Below, in pieces: positions 1 to 6,996 of a DNA stretch of 12,714 nucleotides (within the stretch, counting starts at the first letter, position 1; every line of letters begins with the position of its first letter). Location of the stretch: positions 1 to 12,714 of the forward strand of contig CAIZHC010000095.1 in assembly GCA_903932705.1 (NCBI GenBank), in the 5' to 3' direction. This stretch comes from an uncultured Actinomycetes bacterium (GTDB taxonomy: Bacteria > Actinomycetota > Actinomycetes > Nanopelagicales > Nanopelagicaceae). Made by a program: the position numbers and the translations under genes. The notes beneath the pieces were generated by a model. That model saw only the letters and a list, made by a program, of their open reading frames with translations, made no database searches and was not told the origin of the DNA.

Positions 1-1547
1 AGCAATGGGTGGAGATCAATGATGTGCGTACCAGGAGCACCGGTAGCAACCAACTTGATGACCATATATCCATTGGAGTTAAAGCCACATCCATAGCCAA
101 TGTAGTTGTTGTCGTAGGTTACAGCGAGAGTGTTATCAAGTTGAGTCCAACCAACACCCTTAATGCTGATGGTGAAGTAATCACCATTCTGGAATGTTGT
201 GGTTGGGTCTCCTGCTTGACCACGAGCTACTGAATCTGGAGATGTTGAAGGGTCGAAAGCTGCGACACCCATTCCAGTGACTTTTCCAGTCTTGTCGTAG
301 AAAGGCATGATGCTCTCTTTTACATAGAATGGAGATTGAGCTTCGATAACGCTTCCCTTAACCATCTGGATTACGTGGAATCCACCTAGGTTATCTGGAA
401 TGGTTACATCAGTTGAAGATGAACCGTTTACGACAGTTGCTGTACCGAGTGGAATTGCGTTGAAGGACCAGCAAACACCGGTGCAGTTAACGCGGTTACC
501 GACGACAGTTGACCAGACGATTTGATAGGTGCCATCAACTGCAACCTGAGAAGTTTTGACATTAACCTTGGAGAGAATGTCGCCACTTGACTTAGAGAGC
601 GTCATGACTGCCTTAGTAGCTGGATCTAGTCCAACGGTGGACAAGGTGGTACGAAGCGTGGTTGTTGGTTGGACATCTGCAGGGAAGGTAACTGAAGGCT
701 TTCCAACACCAGGATCATTTGTTACGACGAATGGAAGAGAACCGCCGTTTGCATAAGGAACTGGTGATTGAATGATGTTCATGTAGGTAACACCGATAGC
801 GTCGCCGACATTTACATAGTGAACTCCACGTGGACCGGCTGCACGAATTACTACCTGACCTGTTCCGCGAGTCCAGAGAGCTTGCATCTCACCAGCCATG
901 TTGTTATCCCAGTGAACTGCTGCTCCAGCTGTATAAAGCGTTGCACCCATACCTGTATAGGTAATTGTGATTGGGGTACCGATTGGACCGCTTGTTGGAG
1001 AGATAGTCAACGCACGAGTTGTCTGGTAGCCACCATGTGCAACGGCGGCTCCATTTACAACTGCGTAGATATCGTGCACCCCACCGAAGTCTTCAGGCAC
1101 CTTGCTTGCGAAGGAGAATGCTCCAGCAGCATCTGTGGTGACTGTGGCCATGTTTAGGTTGAACTTAGAGATGCTATCTCCCAAGTAGTTCACTGAGCTT
1201 GGTTGTACATCAGCAACCCAAGTTCCTGAAGCAGTTCCCCAAGTGAGTTGAAGCGTTGTGCTTGCAGGAAGGCCAGTTCCGGAGACAACCATAGGTGACC
1301 CAACTACTCCCTGATTTGGAGTCACGGTCAGATTGAGCATGGTTGATGGGACTGTGAAGGCATCAGACTTCACACCTGTGAATGGAAGTGGTGCGACATT
1401 TGGGATACCAGTTGGTGCCACCAAGGTGATTGGTGTGTATTGGGTATCAGCACCTAGGGCCGGGGCCACCAGGAATACCGATAAGAGCGACACTACGACG
1501 CCTTTTGCTACTAGTGCTAATCGGGGTGAAGCTATTTTGGTTTTCAT
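1..1547 (-). CDS. Large secreted IPT/Ig-like surface protein, C-terminus cut by window edge
   Basis: I read this as an open minus-strand frame of 515 codons from the ATG at 1547 with no stop before base 1, so the C-terminus is missing. The start has a good ribosome-binding site (AGGAAAG about 8 bases upstream). The N-terminus is a Sec signal peptide: basic MKTK, a hydrophobic stretch near residues 11-31 and a likely cut after PALGA (about residue 33). The mature part is rich in Thr, Val, Gly and Ser. It has at least two IPT/Ig-type beta-sandwich openings, 'LTVTPNQGVVGSPMVVSGTG' near 73-92 and 'LTISPTSGPIGTPITITYTG' near 180-199. Two cysteines near 355-359 (CTGVC) could form a local disulfide. 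There are no catalytic motifs. It is probably an exported surface or matrix protein; any cell-wall anchor would lie beyond the window. It is last of three secreted-protein genes in the same direction. The exact function is unknown. Confidence 0.85.
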   Translation of the reverse strand, partial: MKTKIASPRLALVAKGVVVSLLSVFLVAPALGADTQYTPITLVAPTGIPNVAPLPFTGVKSDAFTVPSTMLNLTVTPNQGVVGSPMVVSGTGLPASTTLQLTWGTASGTWVADVQPSSVNYLGDSISKFNLNMATVTTDAAGAFSFASKVPEDFGGVHDIYAVVNGAAVAHGGYQTTRALTISPTSGPIGTPITITYTGMGATLYTAGAAVHWDNNMAGEMQALWTRGTGQVVIRAAGPRGVHYVNVGDAIGVTYMNIIQSPVPYANGGSLPFVVTNDPGVGKPSVTFPADVQPTTTLRTTLSTVGLDPATKAVMTLSKSSGDILSKVNVKTSQVAVDGTYQIVWSTVVGNRVNCTGVCWSFNAIPLGTATVVNGSSSTDVTIPDNLGGFHVIQMVKGSVIEAQSPFYVKESIMPFYDKTGKVTGMGVAAFDPSTSPDSVARGQAGDPTTTFQNGDYFTISIKGVGWTQLDNTLAVTYDNNYIGYGCGFNSNGYMVIKLVATGAPGTHIIDLHPL

Positions 1548-1584
1548 GATGGACCCTTTCCTAAGTTTGATTATTGGTTGTTGT

Positions 1585-1610
1585 GTAGGAACCGCGTCAG
1601 AGGTTCTTAC
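1585..1610. repeat. Intergenic hairpin between two secreted-protein genes
   Basis: GTAGGAACC (1585-1593) pairs with GGTTCTTAC (1602-1610) around an 8-base loop. It is nine pairs with one G-T wobble. It lies in the 88-base gap between the 319-aa gene (ending at 1636) and the next gene (starting at 1547), both read leftward. No clear T-run follows on the minus strand, so an mRNA processing or attenuation element seems more likely than a full terminator. This is inference. Confidence 0.45.
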
Positions 1611-1635
1611 CTTTATTTAGTTGTAGGTACTGGTA

Positions 1636-2595
1636 TTAGTTTGTTGGTACTGCGTACAAGGTAAGCAGTGAGGTGGCGGTGAAGTTCGACTGCCAGACTC
1701 CAACTGCACCTTTCAGAGCAGGGATAACAGGGACTGTGCGGTAGTAGCTGACACGGTCATAAACGGTGCGACCAGAAGCATCCTTTACGCGAAGACCATT
1801 AGCTCCGAGGCGAGGTTGAAGCTTTGTAGCCAATACCTTGACTGAGTCTTGATCCTTGGTAACAACTGTTACCTTGAAGTTAATAACACCCAAAGTGTTA
1901 TAAAGACCAGGAGCTGTGCCTGTCTTCAACACGCCACTCCAGAATGCGACTCCACTGTGGTTTCCGTAAGTGAGTGGAATTGGTGTTGCAACACCGGCTA
2001 CCTGAATGCTGGCACTTGCAACGTTGGTGCTGTCGAGTACTGCGCCACCGAGGTCTGAATCATTTCCATAGACACGGAAGACAATGGTCTGTCCAAGAAT
2101 GTATTGGCTAGTCACTGCGCAGCTAACGCCGAAACGTGGAGCGAGAGCTCCGGTAGATCCGCTTGCAAGCACTTCATCAACATAGAGACTGATTGGGCTT
2201 GGAGTAGTTCCTTGAACTGGTGTACCAATCTTTACAGTGATTGGAGTTGCGTTTGCAACTGTGAAACCAACAGTGTCAGTTGGTGTCAATGTGGCATTCA
2301 AAACTGTAGCTCCTGGAGCTGCGGGTGCCCATGTGCACTTAGCAACGAATGGTGCAACTGTTGTCGTGGCAATTGCTTCGCAACCCTTAATAACGTTGGT
2401 ACCTACAGAGAAGGCAACGTTTCCTGGTGCTCCAGCTGTAGCCACGATGATTGCAGGATCAAGACCGAAGACTGAGCTTCCGCCTGAGAGGACGAGAGTT
2501 GGTGTTGCTGCCGCAGCGAATGCTGGAGTACCAACTAGTGCAGTACCTGTAATGGCGAGAGCCACTATCAGGGTTTTGGTTGACCTTATTTTCAT
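1636..2595 (-). CDS. Secreted Ig-like domain protein, 319 aa, function unknown
   Basis: The protein starts with a clear Sec signal peptide (MKIRSTK, hydrophobic core 8-24, cleavage probably after TPAFA near residue 27). The ATG has AAAGGAG eight bases upstream. Residues about 30-125 look like a bacterial Ig-like repeat of the Big_3/5 kind: a 'GNVAFSVG' strand, then two cysteines about 23 residues apart (GCEAIA ... KCTW) that can bridge the sandwich. Residues about 130-319 form a second all-beta region with no family I can name, ending in a run of Tyr/Arg-rich strands. There is no LPXTG motif or C-terminal membrane segment, so it is either released or held non-covalently. It follows the 223-aa secreted gene by 39 bases and is likely co-transcribed with it. 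The role is probably surface or matrix; this is inferred from architecture only. Confidence 0.85.
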   Translation of the reverse strand: MKIRSTKTLIVALAITGTALVGTPAFAAAATPTLVLSGGSSVFGLDPAIIVATAGAPGNVAFSVGTNVIKGCEAIATTTVAPFVAKCTWAPAAPGATVLNATLTPTDTVGFTVANATPITVKIGTPVQGTTPSPISLYVDEVLASGSTGALAPRFGVSCAVTSQYILGQTIVFRVYGNDSDLGGAVLDSTNVASASIQVAGVATPIPLTYGNHSGVAFWSGVLKTGTAPGLYNTLGVINFKVTVVTKDQDSVKVLATKLQPRLGANGLRVKDASGRTVYDRVSYYRTVPVIPALKGAVGVWQSNFTATSLLTLYAVPTN

Positions 2596-2634
2596 TGCCT
2601 TTGCTCCTTTTGGTTGAGAATTAATTTTCGAGAA

Positions 2635-3306
2635 TTACTTTGTTGTAAATGAGCCAGAGATTGTCAGGGTGAGTGCGCCAGAATCCTTTGTGCCTGCAGC
2701 GGTAGCTGCGACTGGGAATCCTCCGGTGAACTTAAGAGTTCCGGTAGCGCCTGCATACTTTCCTGTGCCGCCTGTGATGATGACATTTCCACTGATGGTG
2801 ACATTTGTTGGTGCAGCGCCATCTTTAGCGTGAGCTGAAGCATTTGGATCGAATGTGGCCTTCAAGGTGTTGGTACCGTCGGAGATAGTTCCGGCACCAG
2901 AAATTGTTGCGTCTTGACCTGAAGGTGAAGAAGATCCAGAACCTGTTAGCTGTGTGAGTCCAAGTGTTGTTCCAGTGCCGGTTGCAGTCACTGTTCCTTG
3001 AACATCAGAGTCACTCCAGTTCATTGAGATCTTGCCGGTATACGTTGCGTTAATCGTCATTGACTTACTTGAACTAGATGCAGATGTAGATGTCTTAACT
3101 GGGACTGGCTTCTTTGTGCTCCAGCCTGCAGGACATTTAGGAGCTGCTGCTTTTACTACCTTTGAAGCAGTTCCCTTGTAGCAAGTAATTGACTTTGTAG
3201 CAGCGTTAGCAGCTGTACCTGTCACAATGCCTGCAACGAGTGCAAACACGACAAAAGCACTAACTCGCTTGGTGTTGTAAATCCGCGTCATTTCTAATAC
3301 CGCCAT
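2635..3306 (-). CDS. Secreted beta-rich protein with N-terminal Cys motif, 223 aa
   Basis: A signal peptide covers about residues 1-36 (a basic stretch around RIYNTKR, then a hydrophobic core, cut near TAANA-A). Next comes a short cysteine motif, 'ITCYKGT' followed about 20 residues later by 'PKCPAGW'. To my recollection this pattern recurs at the N-termini of exported actinobacterial proteins. A Ser/Lys linker (about 70-85) leads into a Gly/Thr-rich beta domain. Its 'GGTGKYAGATGTLKF' stretch (about 178-192) resembles the allene-oxide-cyclase/dirigent-like barrel signature, but that match is by eye only. The start is ambiguous: ATG 3306 has AAGGA about 12 bases upstream, while the in-frame ATG five codons later has no ribosome-binding site and would still keep the signal peptide. 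It is the first gene of a leftward run of three secreted proteins. Confidence 0.8.
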   Translation of the reverse strand: MAVLEMTRIYNTKRVSAFVVFALVAGIVTGTAANAATKSITCYKGTASKVVKAAAPKCPAGWSTKKPVPVKTSTSASSSSKSMTINATYTGKISMNWSDSDVQGTVTATGTGTTLGLTQLTGSGSSSPSGQDATISGAGTISDGTNTLKATFDPNASAHAKDGAAPTNVTISGNVIITGGTGKYAGATGTLKFTGGFPVAATAAGTKDSGALTLTISGSFTTK

Positions 3307-3401
3307 CTCTTTTTCGTTTCCTTGATACGAGAATTGTTGCCCTGCAGGCGTCCAAGGTCATCCATATTCACTGGGGCTAGCACTTGGGGGAATATCTACT
3401 G

Positions 3402-3430
3402 GGTCACATGGATTTCTCAGTGATGTGACC
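3402..3430. repeat. 8-bp perfect inverted repeat upstream of secreted-protein gene
   Basis: GGTCACAT (3402-3409) and ATGTGACC (3423-3430) are perfect reverse complements separated by 13 bases. It lies about 100 bases upstream of the start at 3306, in the gap after the sortase gene. It could be an operator for a dimeric regulator or an RNA hairpin in the leader of the secreted-protein operon. The sequence alone does not decide between these. Confidence 0.5.
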
Positions 3431-3434
3431 TAGA

Positions 3435-3494
3435 AAACATTGATCTGCTTTACTTATAAGTAGTGAGGGGTAGCCCTCACGATAATCAATGTTT
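3435..3494. terminator. Nested stem-loop cluster after the sortase gene (candidate terminator or structured RNA)
   Basis: A perfect 10-bp outer repeat, AAACATTGAT (3435-3444) with ATCAATGTTT (3485-3494), encloses two more elements. One is a 12-bp palindrome TACTTATAAGTA (3451-3462). The other is a tight 7-bp GC-rich hairpin, GTGAGGG (3463-3469) with CCCTCAC (3474-3480), with a 4-base loop. On the minus strand it begins 15 bases past the sortase stop, and the outer stem ends in TTTTCT, so it could end the sortase operon transcript. The T-run is short for a classical intrinsic terminator, and the elaborate nesting also allows a small structured RNA. Confidence 0.45.
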
Positions 3495-3509
3495 AGTACT
3501 TGCTATTTA

Positions 3510-4085
3510 TTACGAAAGTAATCGTGCGGAGACGATATAGCGCTTAGGTGCTGGTCCTATGAACTGAAATGGGTAGCACGTACTCAAAGTGAGTGTTGCA
3601 GTAGGTGTTGGGACAATCACCGTTCGGTCGTTGGCTAGAACTATTCGCATTCTCGTGACCGAATATTTGAAAGTTCCGCTACTTGTTTTAACAATAATCA
3701 GGTCACCTTTTACAAGTCTTCCGAGCTTTGAGAATACAGAATCGCGATGACCAGATAGAACTGAGTTGTCTTTTACACCTGGCATGACACTATTTACATA
3801 ATGCCCCACGCCCTCTTTGAGATCCTTCTCATCAGTTCCCTGAACAATCGGATAAACCTCTGCAAGTTTAGGAATTGAAATTATTCCTATCACTTCACCA
3901 AGCTTTATCGGAGAATAGAGAGCGTTAACAACTGGTGGTTTGCTCAGCTTTATCGTTTCTAATGCCAGGCTACTCTTGAAATTGTTCATCCGGTGTATCT
4001 GGACAAGGGCTACCCCCGTACTCACACCGCCCGCAGTCAAAGCCAGGATTGCAAGTACGAGGATAGGTTTCCTCGCGTTCTTCAT
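3510..4085 (-). CDS. Class D-type sortase transpeptidase
   Basis: This is a membrane-anchored cysteine transpeptidase that cuts an LPXT-like sorting signal and joins the protein to peptidoglycan. The N-terminal signal-anchor helix spans about residues 7-29, and the catalytic domain is extracellular. All three catalytic residues are visible: His113 in 'SGHRDSVF', Cys170 in 'TLSTCYPF' and Arg182 in 'APKRYIV'. The combination SGHRDxVF plus TLxTCYPF plus APxRYIVxA is typical of class D rather than class A or B sortases. The 191-aa length is normal. The gene starts 9 bases after the stop of the LPKTS surface protein. Its Shine-Dalgarno (AAAGAGG) begins inside that stop codon, so the two are almost certainly translationally coupled and the upstream protein is the likely dedicated substrate. 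No pilin tip or backbone genes are near, so single-protein anchoring is more likely than pilus assembly. Confidence 0.93.
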   Translation of the reverse strand: MKNARKPILVLAILALTAGGVSTGVALVQIHRMNNFKSSLALETIKLSKPPVVNALYSPIKLGEVIGIISIPKLAEVYPIVQGTDEKDLKEGVGHYVNSVMPGVKDNSVLSGHRDSVFSKLGRLVKGDLIIVKTSSGTFKYSVTRMRIVLANDRTVIVPTPTATLTLSTCYPFQFIGPAPKRYIVSARLLS

Positions 4086-4094
4086 TGAACCTCT

Positions 4095-5627
4095 TTAAAT
4101 CTTTGGACTTCTCTTTAAACCAAGTGCTACTCCGCCTACGACCATAATTGCTATTCCGATAAAGAGGAGGTTGAACCAAGGAGTTGATGTCTTTGGAAGC
4201 AATCCGCCAGTTTCAGTCGGAGTAACAGCAGCAGGAGGTGTAACAGTTGTTACAGGAGCCATAAGTGGTGGCAATTCATTGTTGTACTGGATCACCGTGA
4301 GATCTTCTCCGGCGGCGAGAACAATCGTTCCGTTGTTCTCTCCCACTATTTTGAAACTACTGATGTAGTTGGGGAAGATCACACTGTCTTCTTCACCTAA
4401 CACATACGTTCCTGGTGCAAGTACATAGGTCCGCCCTACTCCGCCAACGCCAAGAGCAGGACTTCCTGCTACATCTTGACCGTGGTGACGTAACCACAAT
4501 GTGAAGTCAGCTGGAGTTGCGGTGCCGCCATATGAGTTATTCACAACTTTGATCACGTGAAGAGTGCCAGTGGCTGGCACAACTACTACTGGGACGACAG
4601 GAACGACTACCGGCACGACGACTGGTTCCGCTGCTGCCGTGCAAGTAAAAGTCTGAGCTGCAAGTATCGGCAAACTTCCGTTATAAACCTGGATCGAGTT
4701 GGTTCCATTTCCAAGTAAGGAAGAGGTTAGAACTACTTTCAGATTACTTTGAACCCAACTTCCTGCAACTGCACTCGCTCCGTTAATTGTGATTCCCGTA
4801 ATTGTCTCGGGGAAAACCCCATTAATCGTGACCGCATTTGGACCACTAACAACGCATTGACTTGGTGATATGGAATCGATTCTTGATGCCTGAGCTGGGG
4901 AGCCAGCTGGTACCACTGCCACAGGTGCGCATGCATCATTAATAATTGTGTTGGTATCAAGTGTTACGGCTCCTGTTCGGGCCATGAGAGAGCCACGAAT
5001 TGTGGCGCCAGTAGTCGCAGTGACTGAAATGAGTGCATCAATATGGCCGACAAATGTCGAGTTCGTTCCTAGAGTTGCAGAGGAAGTTACCTGCCAGAAG
5101 ACGTTGCACGCTTGTGCCCCATTTGTTAACTGCACAATGCTCGCACCTGCTGTTGTTAAAGAATCAACGGCGGTAAAGACGAAGACTGCATTGGGATCGC
5201 CGTTGCCATTAAGAGTCAAAGTTCCGGTGAGACTTGCTGCGGTTCCAATTGCATAGGCGCCAGGAGTAAGAGTTCCTGCAGCAAGTGGATAACTGCTGGA
5301 GGGTTGCGAAGTTGCGGCCAAATAAGCTGTGCTGGCACTGGATTGACCTGCAATCGCTAAGGCATCGTTTGAGTGAAGACCACCAGAAAGACCTGGCGGA
5401 AATCCTGTAATTGATGATCCAGCTGCTACACCTACAAAACTGCCAGCCGTTCCTGATACAACAGTTGCTCCAGTATTGGTGACTCCACTTGCTCCAAGTA
5501 CGCCAAATGAAGCGGAATTTGCCAGATCAATTCGGGTTGCTGCCTCGGAGATTGAGGGAGGAAGTACAAGATAAACGCCAATTATCAAGGCTAAAGTGGC
5601 TGTAGTTCGTTTGAAAGTCTTGTTCAT
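4095..5627 (-). CDS. DUF3494 (ice-binding-like) cell-wall-anchored adhesin with LPKTS sorting signal
   Basis: The 510-aa protein has a signal peptide (about 1-29). A DUF3494 beta-solenoid domain follows (about 33-233; 'FGVLGASGVTNTGATVVSG', 'GLHSNDALAIAG', 'LTPGAYAI', 'DPNAVFVF', 'CNVFWQV', 'GSLMARTGAVTLD'). Next is an IPT-like domain with two cysteines (about 250-330), a Val/Pro linker (about 334-352), and a Cna-B/SpaA-like domain (about 354-452). The C-terminus is LPKTS (477-481), a membrane helix (about 484-504) and a basic tail. DUF3494 proteins bind ice in many cold-adapted microbes, but homologues in warm-living bacteria suggest general adhesion too, so the ligand here is unproven. The start has AGAGG six bases upstream. 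It is operonic with the sortase that follows, which probably fixes it to the wall with the solenoid displayed on the Cna-B stalk. Ser at the fifth motif position, instead of Gly or Ala, is unusual. Confidence 0.93.
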   Translation of the reverse strand: MNKTFKRTTATLALIIGVYLVLPPSISEAATRIDLANSASFGVLGASGVTNTGATVVSGTAGSFVGVAAGSSITGFPPGLSGGLHSNDALAIAGQSSASTAYLAATSQPSSSYPLAAGTLTPGAYAIGTAASLTGTLTLNGNGDPNAVFVFTAVDSLTTAGASIVQLTNGAQACNVFWQVTSSATLGTNSTFVGHIDALISVTATTGATIRGSLMARTGAVTLDTNTIINDACAPVAVVPAGSPAQASRIDSISPSQCVVSGPNAVTINGVFPETITGITINGASAVAGSWVQSNLKVVLTSSLLGNGTNSIQVYNGSLPILAAQTFTCTAAAEPVVVPVVVPVVPVVVVPATGTLHVIKVVNNSYGGTATPADFTLWLRHHGQDVAGSPALGVGGVGRTYVLAPGTYVLGEEDSVIFPNYISSFKIVGENNGTIVLAAGEDLTVIQYNNELPPLMAPVTTVTPPAAVTPTETGGLLPKTSTPWFNLLFIGIAIMVVGGVALGLKRSPKI

Positions 5628-5848
5628 CGTAAGCCTCTTCCAGATGCATACTGCTGGCGCAAACCCAAGATAGGTTTAAACTCCAATTGGCAGATTACGA
5701 CTAATAGATGGCGATACCCTGTCTAGTGGTTGTAGATGGACTCACACTTATTTGTAAACGATTTACTTGATATGCCCTTACACTGAGCGAACGTAGAGTC
5801 AGTCGCGCAATGCGATTGCTAAATGGGTTTCTAACCCAGGTGAGCATT
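5628..5848. promoter_or_regulatory. Divergent control region between adhesin-sortase operon and response regulator
   Basis: This 221-base gap must hold promoters for both directions. Visible elements are GTAAA-CGA-TTTAC (5754-5766, a 13-base inverted repeat), GTTTAAAC (5674-5681) and CCAATTGG (5683-5690) as two 8-bp palindromes one base apart, AAACC/GGTTT (5661-5665/5673-5677), and a small hairpin GGGTT-TCT-AACCC (5825-5837) just before the regulator's Shine-Dalgarno. A TACACT box at 5779-5784 could be a -10 for the rightward gene, but I see no -35 at a normal distance. The palindromes are candidate operators for the adjacent OmpR-type regulator; this is inference. Confidence 0.4.
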
Positions 5849-6598
5849 ATGCAACACCCTCAAGAGATAGCTGACGTTCCTAACAATGTCCTGTTAGCGG
5901 AAGATGATCCTAAGGATCGTCTAGAAACTCGCTTACATTTAGAGTTGATGGGATTCATTGTGTACGACACGCCTACTAGCGTCGAGGCAAAAGAAATATT
6001 TAGCCAACGAGATTTCAGTCTGGTACTAATTCATTTTTCTATTAACCCACTACAAAGCTTAGAACTCTGTCGTTGGATTCGAGCAGAATCAAATGTTCCA
6101 ATTATCATGATGACAAAGCGCGGTGAGTTGGTCGATGAGCAAATGGTCATGGCAGCAGGTGCAGATGATTATGTATCGAAACCAATAGATAGCAACATTT
6201 TAAGTTCCAGAATCGTTCAACAAATTCGTCGTGGGCGAGGCCAGCGTTCTCCACGAGCAAATATTCTTGTATGGGGAACCATGAAGATGGATCTCAGTAA
6301 CCACGAATTCAGCGTCGCAGATAAGGAATTACACTTAACAAACACTGAATTTCAATTCCTTCAATTGCTGATGGAAAATCCGCAACGAATCTTTACTCGC
6401 AATCAGATTCTAGAAGCTATTGGAGTAATGAAGGGCGTAGGCAGCAACCAGTTGGTTGATACCCACGCCAGTCGACTTCGTAAGAAGATCCGCGAACACG
6501 GTGGACCGGAAGTTATAAATGTAATTCGAAGCGTTGGATTTAGGTTAGTCGATTCTCCTCACGGAGAGCTCGATCTTCTTGAGTCTAAAGTAATTTAG
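5849..6598 (+). CDS. OmpR/PhoB-type atypical response regulator lacking the phospho-acceptor Asp
   Basis: The 249-aa DNA-binding regulator has a receiver domain (about 12-127) and a winged-helix output domain (about 137-236, with 'LTNTEFQFLQLL' and 'VDTHASRLRKKI'). The receiver keeps the acidic cluster (EDD 18-20), the conserved Thr (T89 in MMTK) and the Lys (K111 in SKP). The position that should be the phosphorylated Asp, in the strand normally read 'LVLLD', is 'LVLIH', giving His62. It therefore cannot take phosphate in the usual way. No histidine kinase gene is in view, which fits an orphan, phosphorylation-independent regulator. I prefer ATG 5849 because AGGTGAG lies just upstream. An in-frame ATG at 5810 would add 13 residues but has no clear ribosome-binding site. 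Transcribed away from the adhesin-sortase operon, it may control that operon or itself. It converges with the DUF4242 gene, with only 4 bases between stops. Confidence 0.9.
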   Translation: MQHPQEIADVPNNVLLAEDDPKDRLETRLHLELMGFIVYDTPTSVEAKEIFSQRDFSLVLIHFSINPLQSLELCRWIRAESNVPIIMMTKRGELVDEQMVMAAGADDYVSKPIDSNILSSRIVQQIRRGRGQRSPRANILVWGTMKMDLSNHEFSVADKELHLTNTEFQFLQLLMENPQRIFTRNQILEAIGVMKGVGSNQLVDTHASRLRKKIREHGGPEVINVIRSVGFRLVDSPHGELDLLESKVI

Positions 6599-6602
6599 AT
6601 TG

Positions 6603-6884
6603 TTAGCGACCTTTACCAGGATTTAGCACGCCGCTAATCGGCACAACACTATTTGCAGGAAATCCACCGCGAGCTGCATGCTCCCGAATTGCTTCCTCAG
6701 ATGATGCATCATAAATGCAATAAATCTTGTCGCCAGCTGCATAACTTTCGACCCATTCGATGGCAGCACCTTCGGAGTGCATGGCATCGAGAACTCCGTT
6801 ACTTACCTTAGAAATATTTGCAATATCTTCTTCGCCCAGTGCTCCAGCTCCGGGAATTTCTCTTTCAATGATGTATCTCTGCAT
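6603..6884 (-). CDS. DUF4242 family small protein (SCO4226-like)
   Basis: This 93-aa protein matches DUF4242 closely: 'YIIEREIPGAGAL' at the N-terminus, then 'WVESYAAGDKIYCIYDASSEEAIREHA' and 'GGFPANSV'. The family folds as a ferredoxin-like alpha/beta barrel. The Streptomyces member SCO4226 was described as nickel-binding, and the conserved His in 'REHAARGGFP' is present here. Its cellular role is unknown, and it has no signal peptide. I chose ATG 6884 because AAAGGAG sits 5 bases upstream and family members begin with a short 'M-x-x-Y-x-I-E-R-E'. An in-frame ATG at 6899 would place that ribosome-binding site inside the coding region. It is a single gene, divergent from the DUF1304 gene. Confidence 0.9.
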   Translation of the reverse strand: MQRYIIEREIPGAGALGEEDIANISKVSNGVLDAMHSEGAAIEWVESYAAGDKIYCIYDASSEEAIREHAARGGFPANSVVPISGVLNPGKGR

Positions 6885-6968
6885 GATCGCTCCTTTCAAG
6901 TTGCGGACTGGTGGGATAAGAGTCCTCGGATATTTTCCTGGAGTAAATGGATTTTAGGTACTAATAAA

Positions 6969-6990
6969 AAGGAGGCGTAGATGGAATACT
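6969..6990 (+). promoter_or_regulatory. Strong ribosome-binding site with 3-codon minigene (MEY stop) ahead of DUF1304 gene
   Basis: AAGGAGG (6969-6975) is followed after 5 bases by ATG GAA TAC TGA (6981-6992), which encodes only Met-Glu-Tyr. The DUF1304 start at 6997 lies 4 bases after that stop. The ribosome-binding site is too far (21 bases) to serve ATG 6997 directly. Either the minigene acts as a leader with re-initiation, or transcription starts near 6997 (AATACT lies 6 bases before it) and the ribosome-binding site is accidental. The 112-base gap to the divergent DUF4242 gene holds no other structure I can see. Confidence 0.4.
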
Positions 6991-6996
6991 GAAGTT

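Noticed and set aside
768..1157. 129-aa plus-strand open frame rich in Cys, Thr and Ser
   Set aside because: It is antisense to the large secreted protein, whose minus-strand frame stays open for 515 codons with sensible beta-repeat sequence.
2104..2475. 123-aa plus-strand open frame with many cysteines
   Set aside because: It is the complement of the 319-aa secreted gene. The Cys/Trp richness is a by-product of Thr/Ala/Pro codons on the other strand.
4568..4625. Short repetitive stretch that might be a tandem repeat or CRISPR-like array
   Set aside because: It encodes the Val/Pro linker of the adhesin. The repetition follows from codon repetition in the linker, with no spacer pattern.
5810..5848. 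Upstream in-frame ATG for the response regulator
   Set aside because: There is no ribosome-binding site before 5810. AGGTGAG sits just before ATG 5849, and receiver domains normally begin close to that start.
6885..6899. Upstream in-frame ATG for the DUF4242 gene
   Set aside because: Using it would put the AAAGGAG ribosome-binding site inside the coding sequence. The family's usual N-terminus matches the start at 6884.
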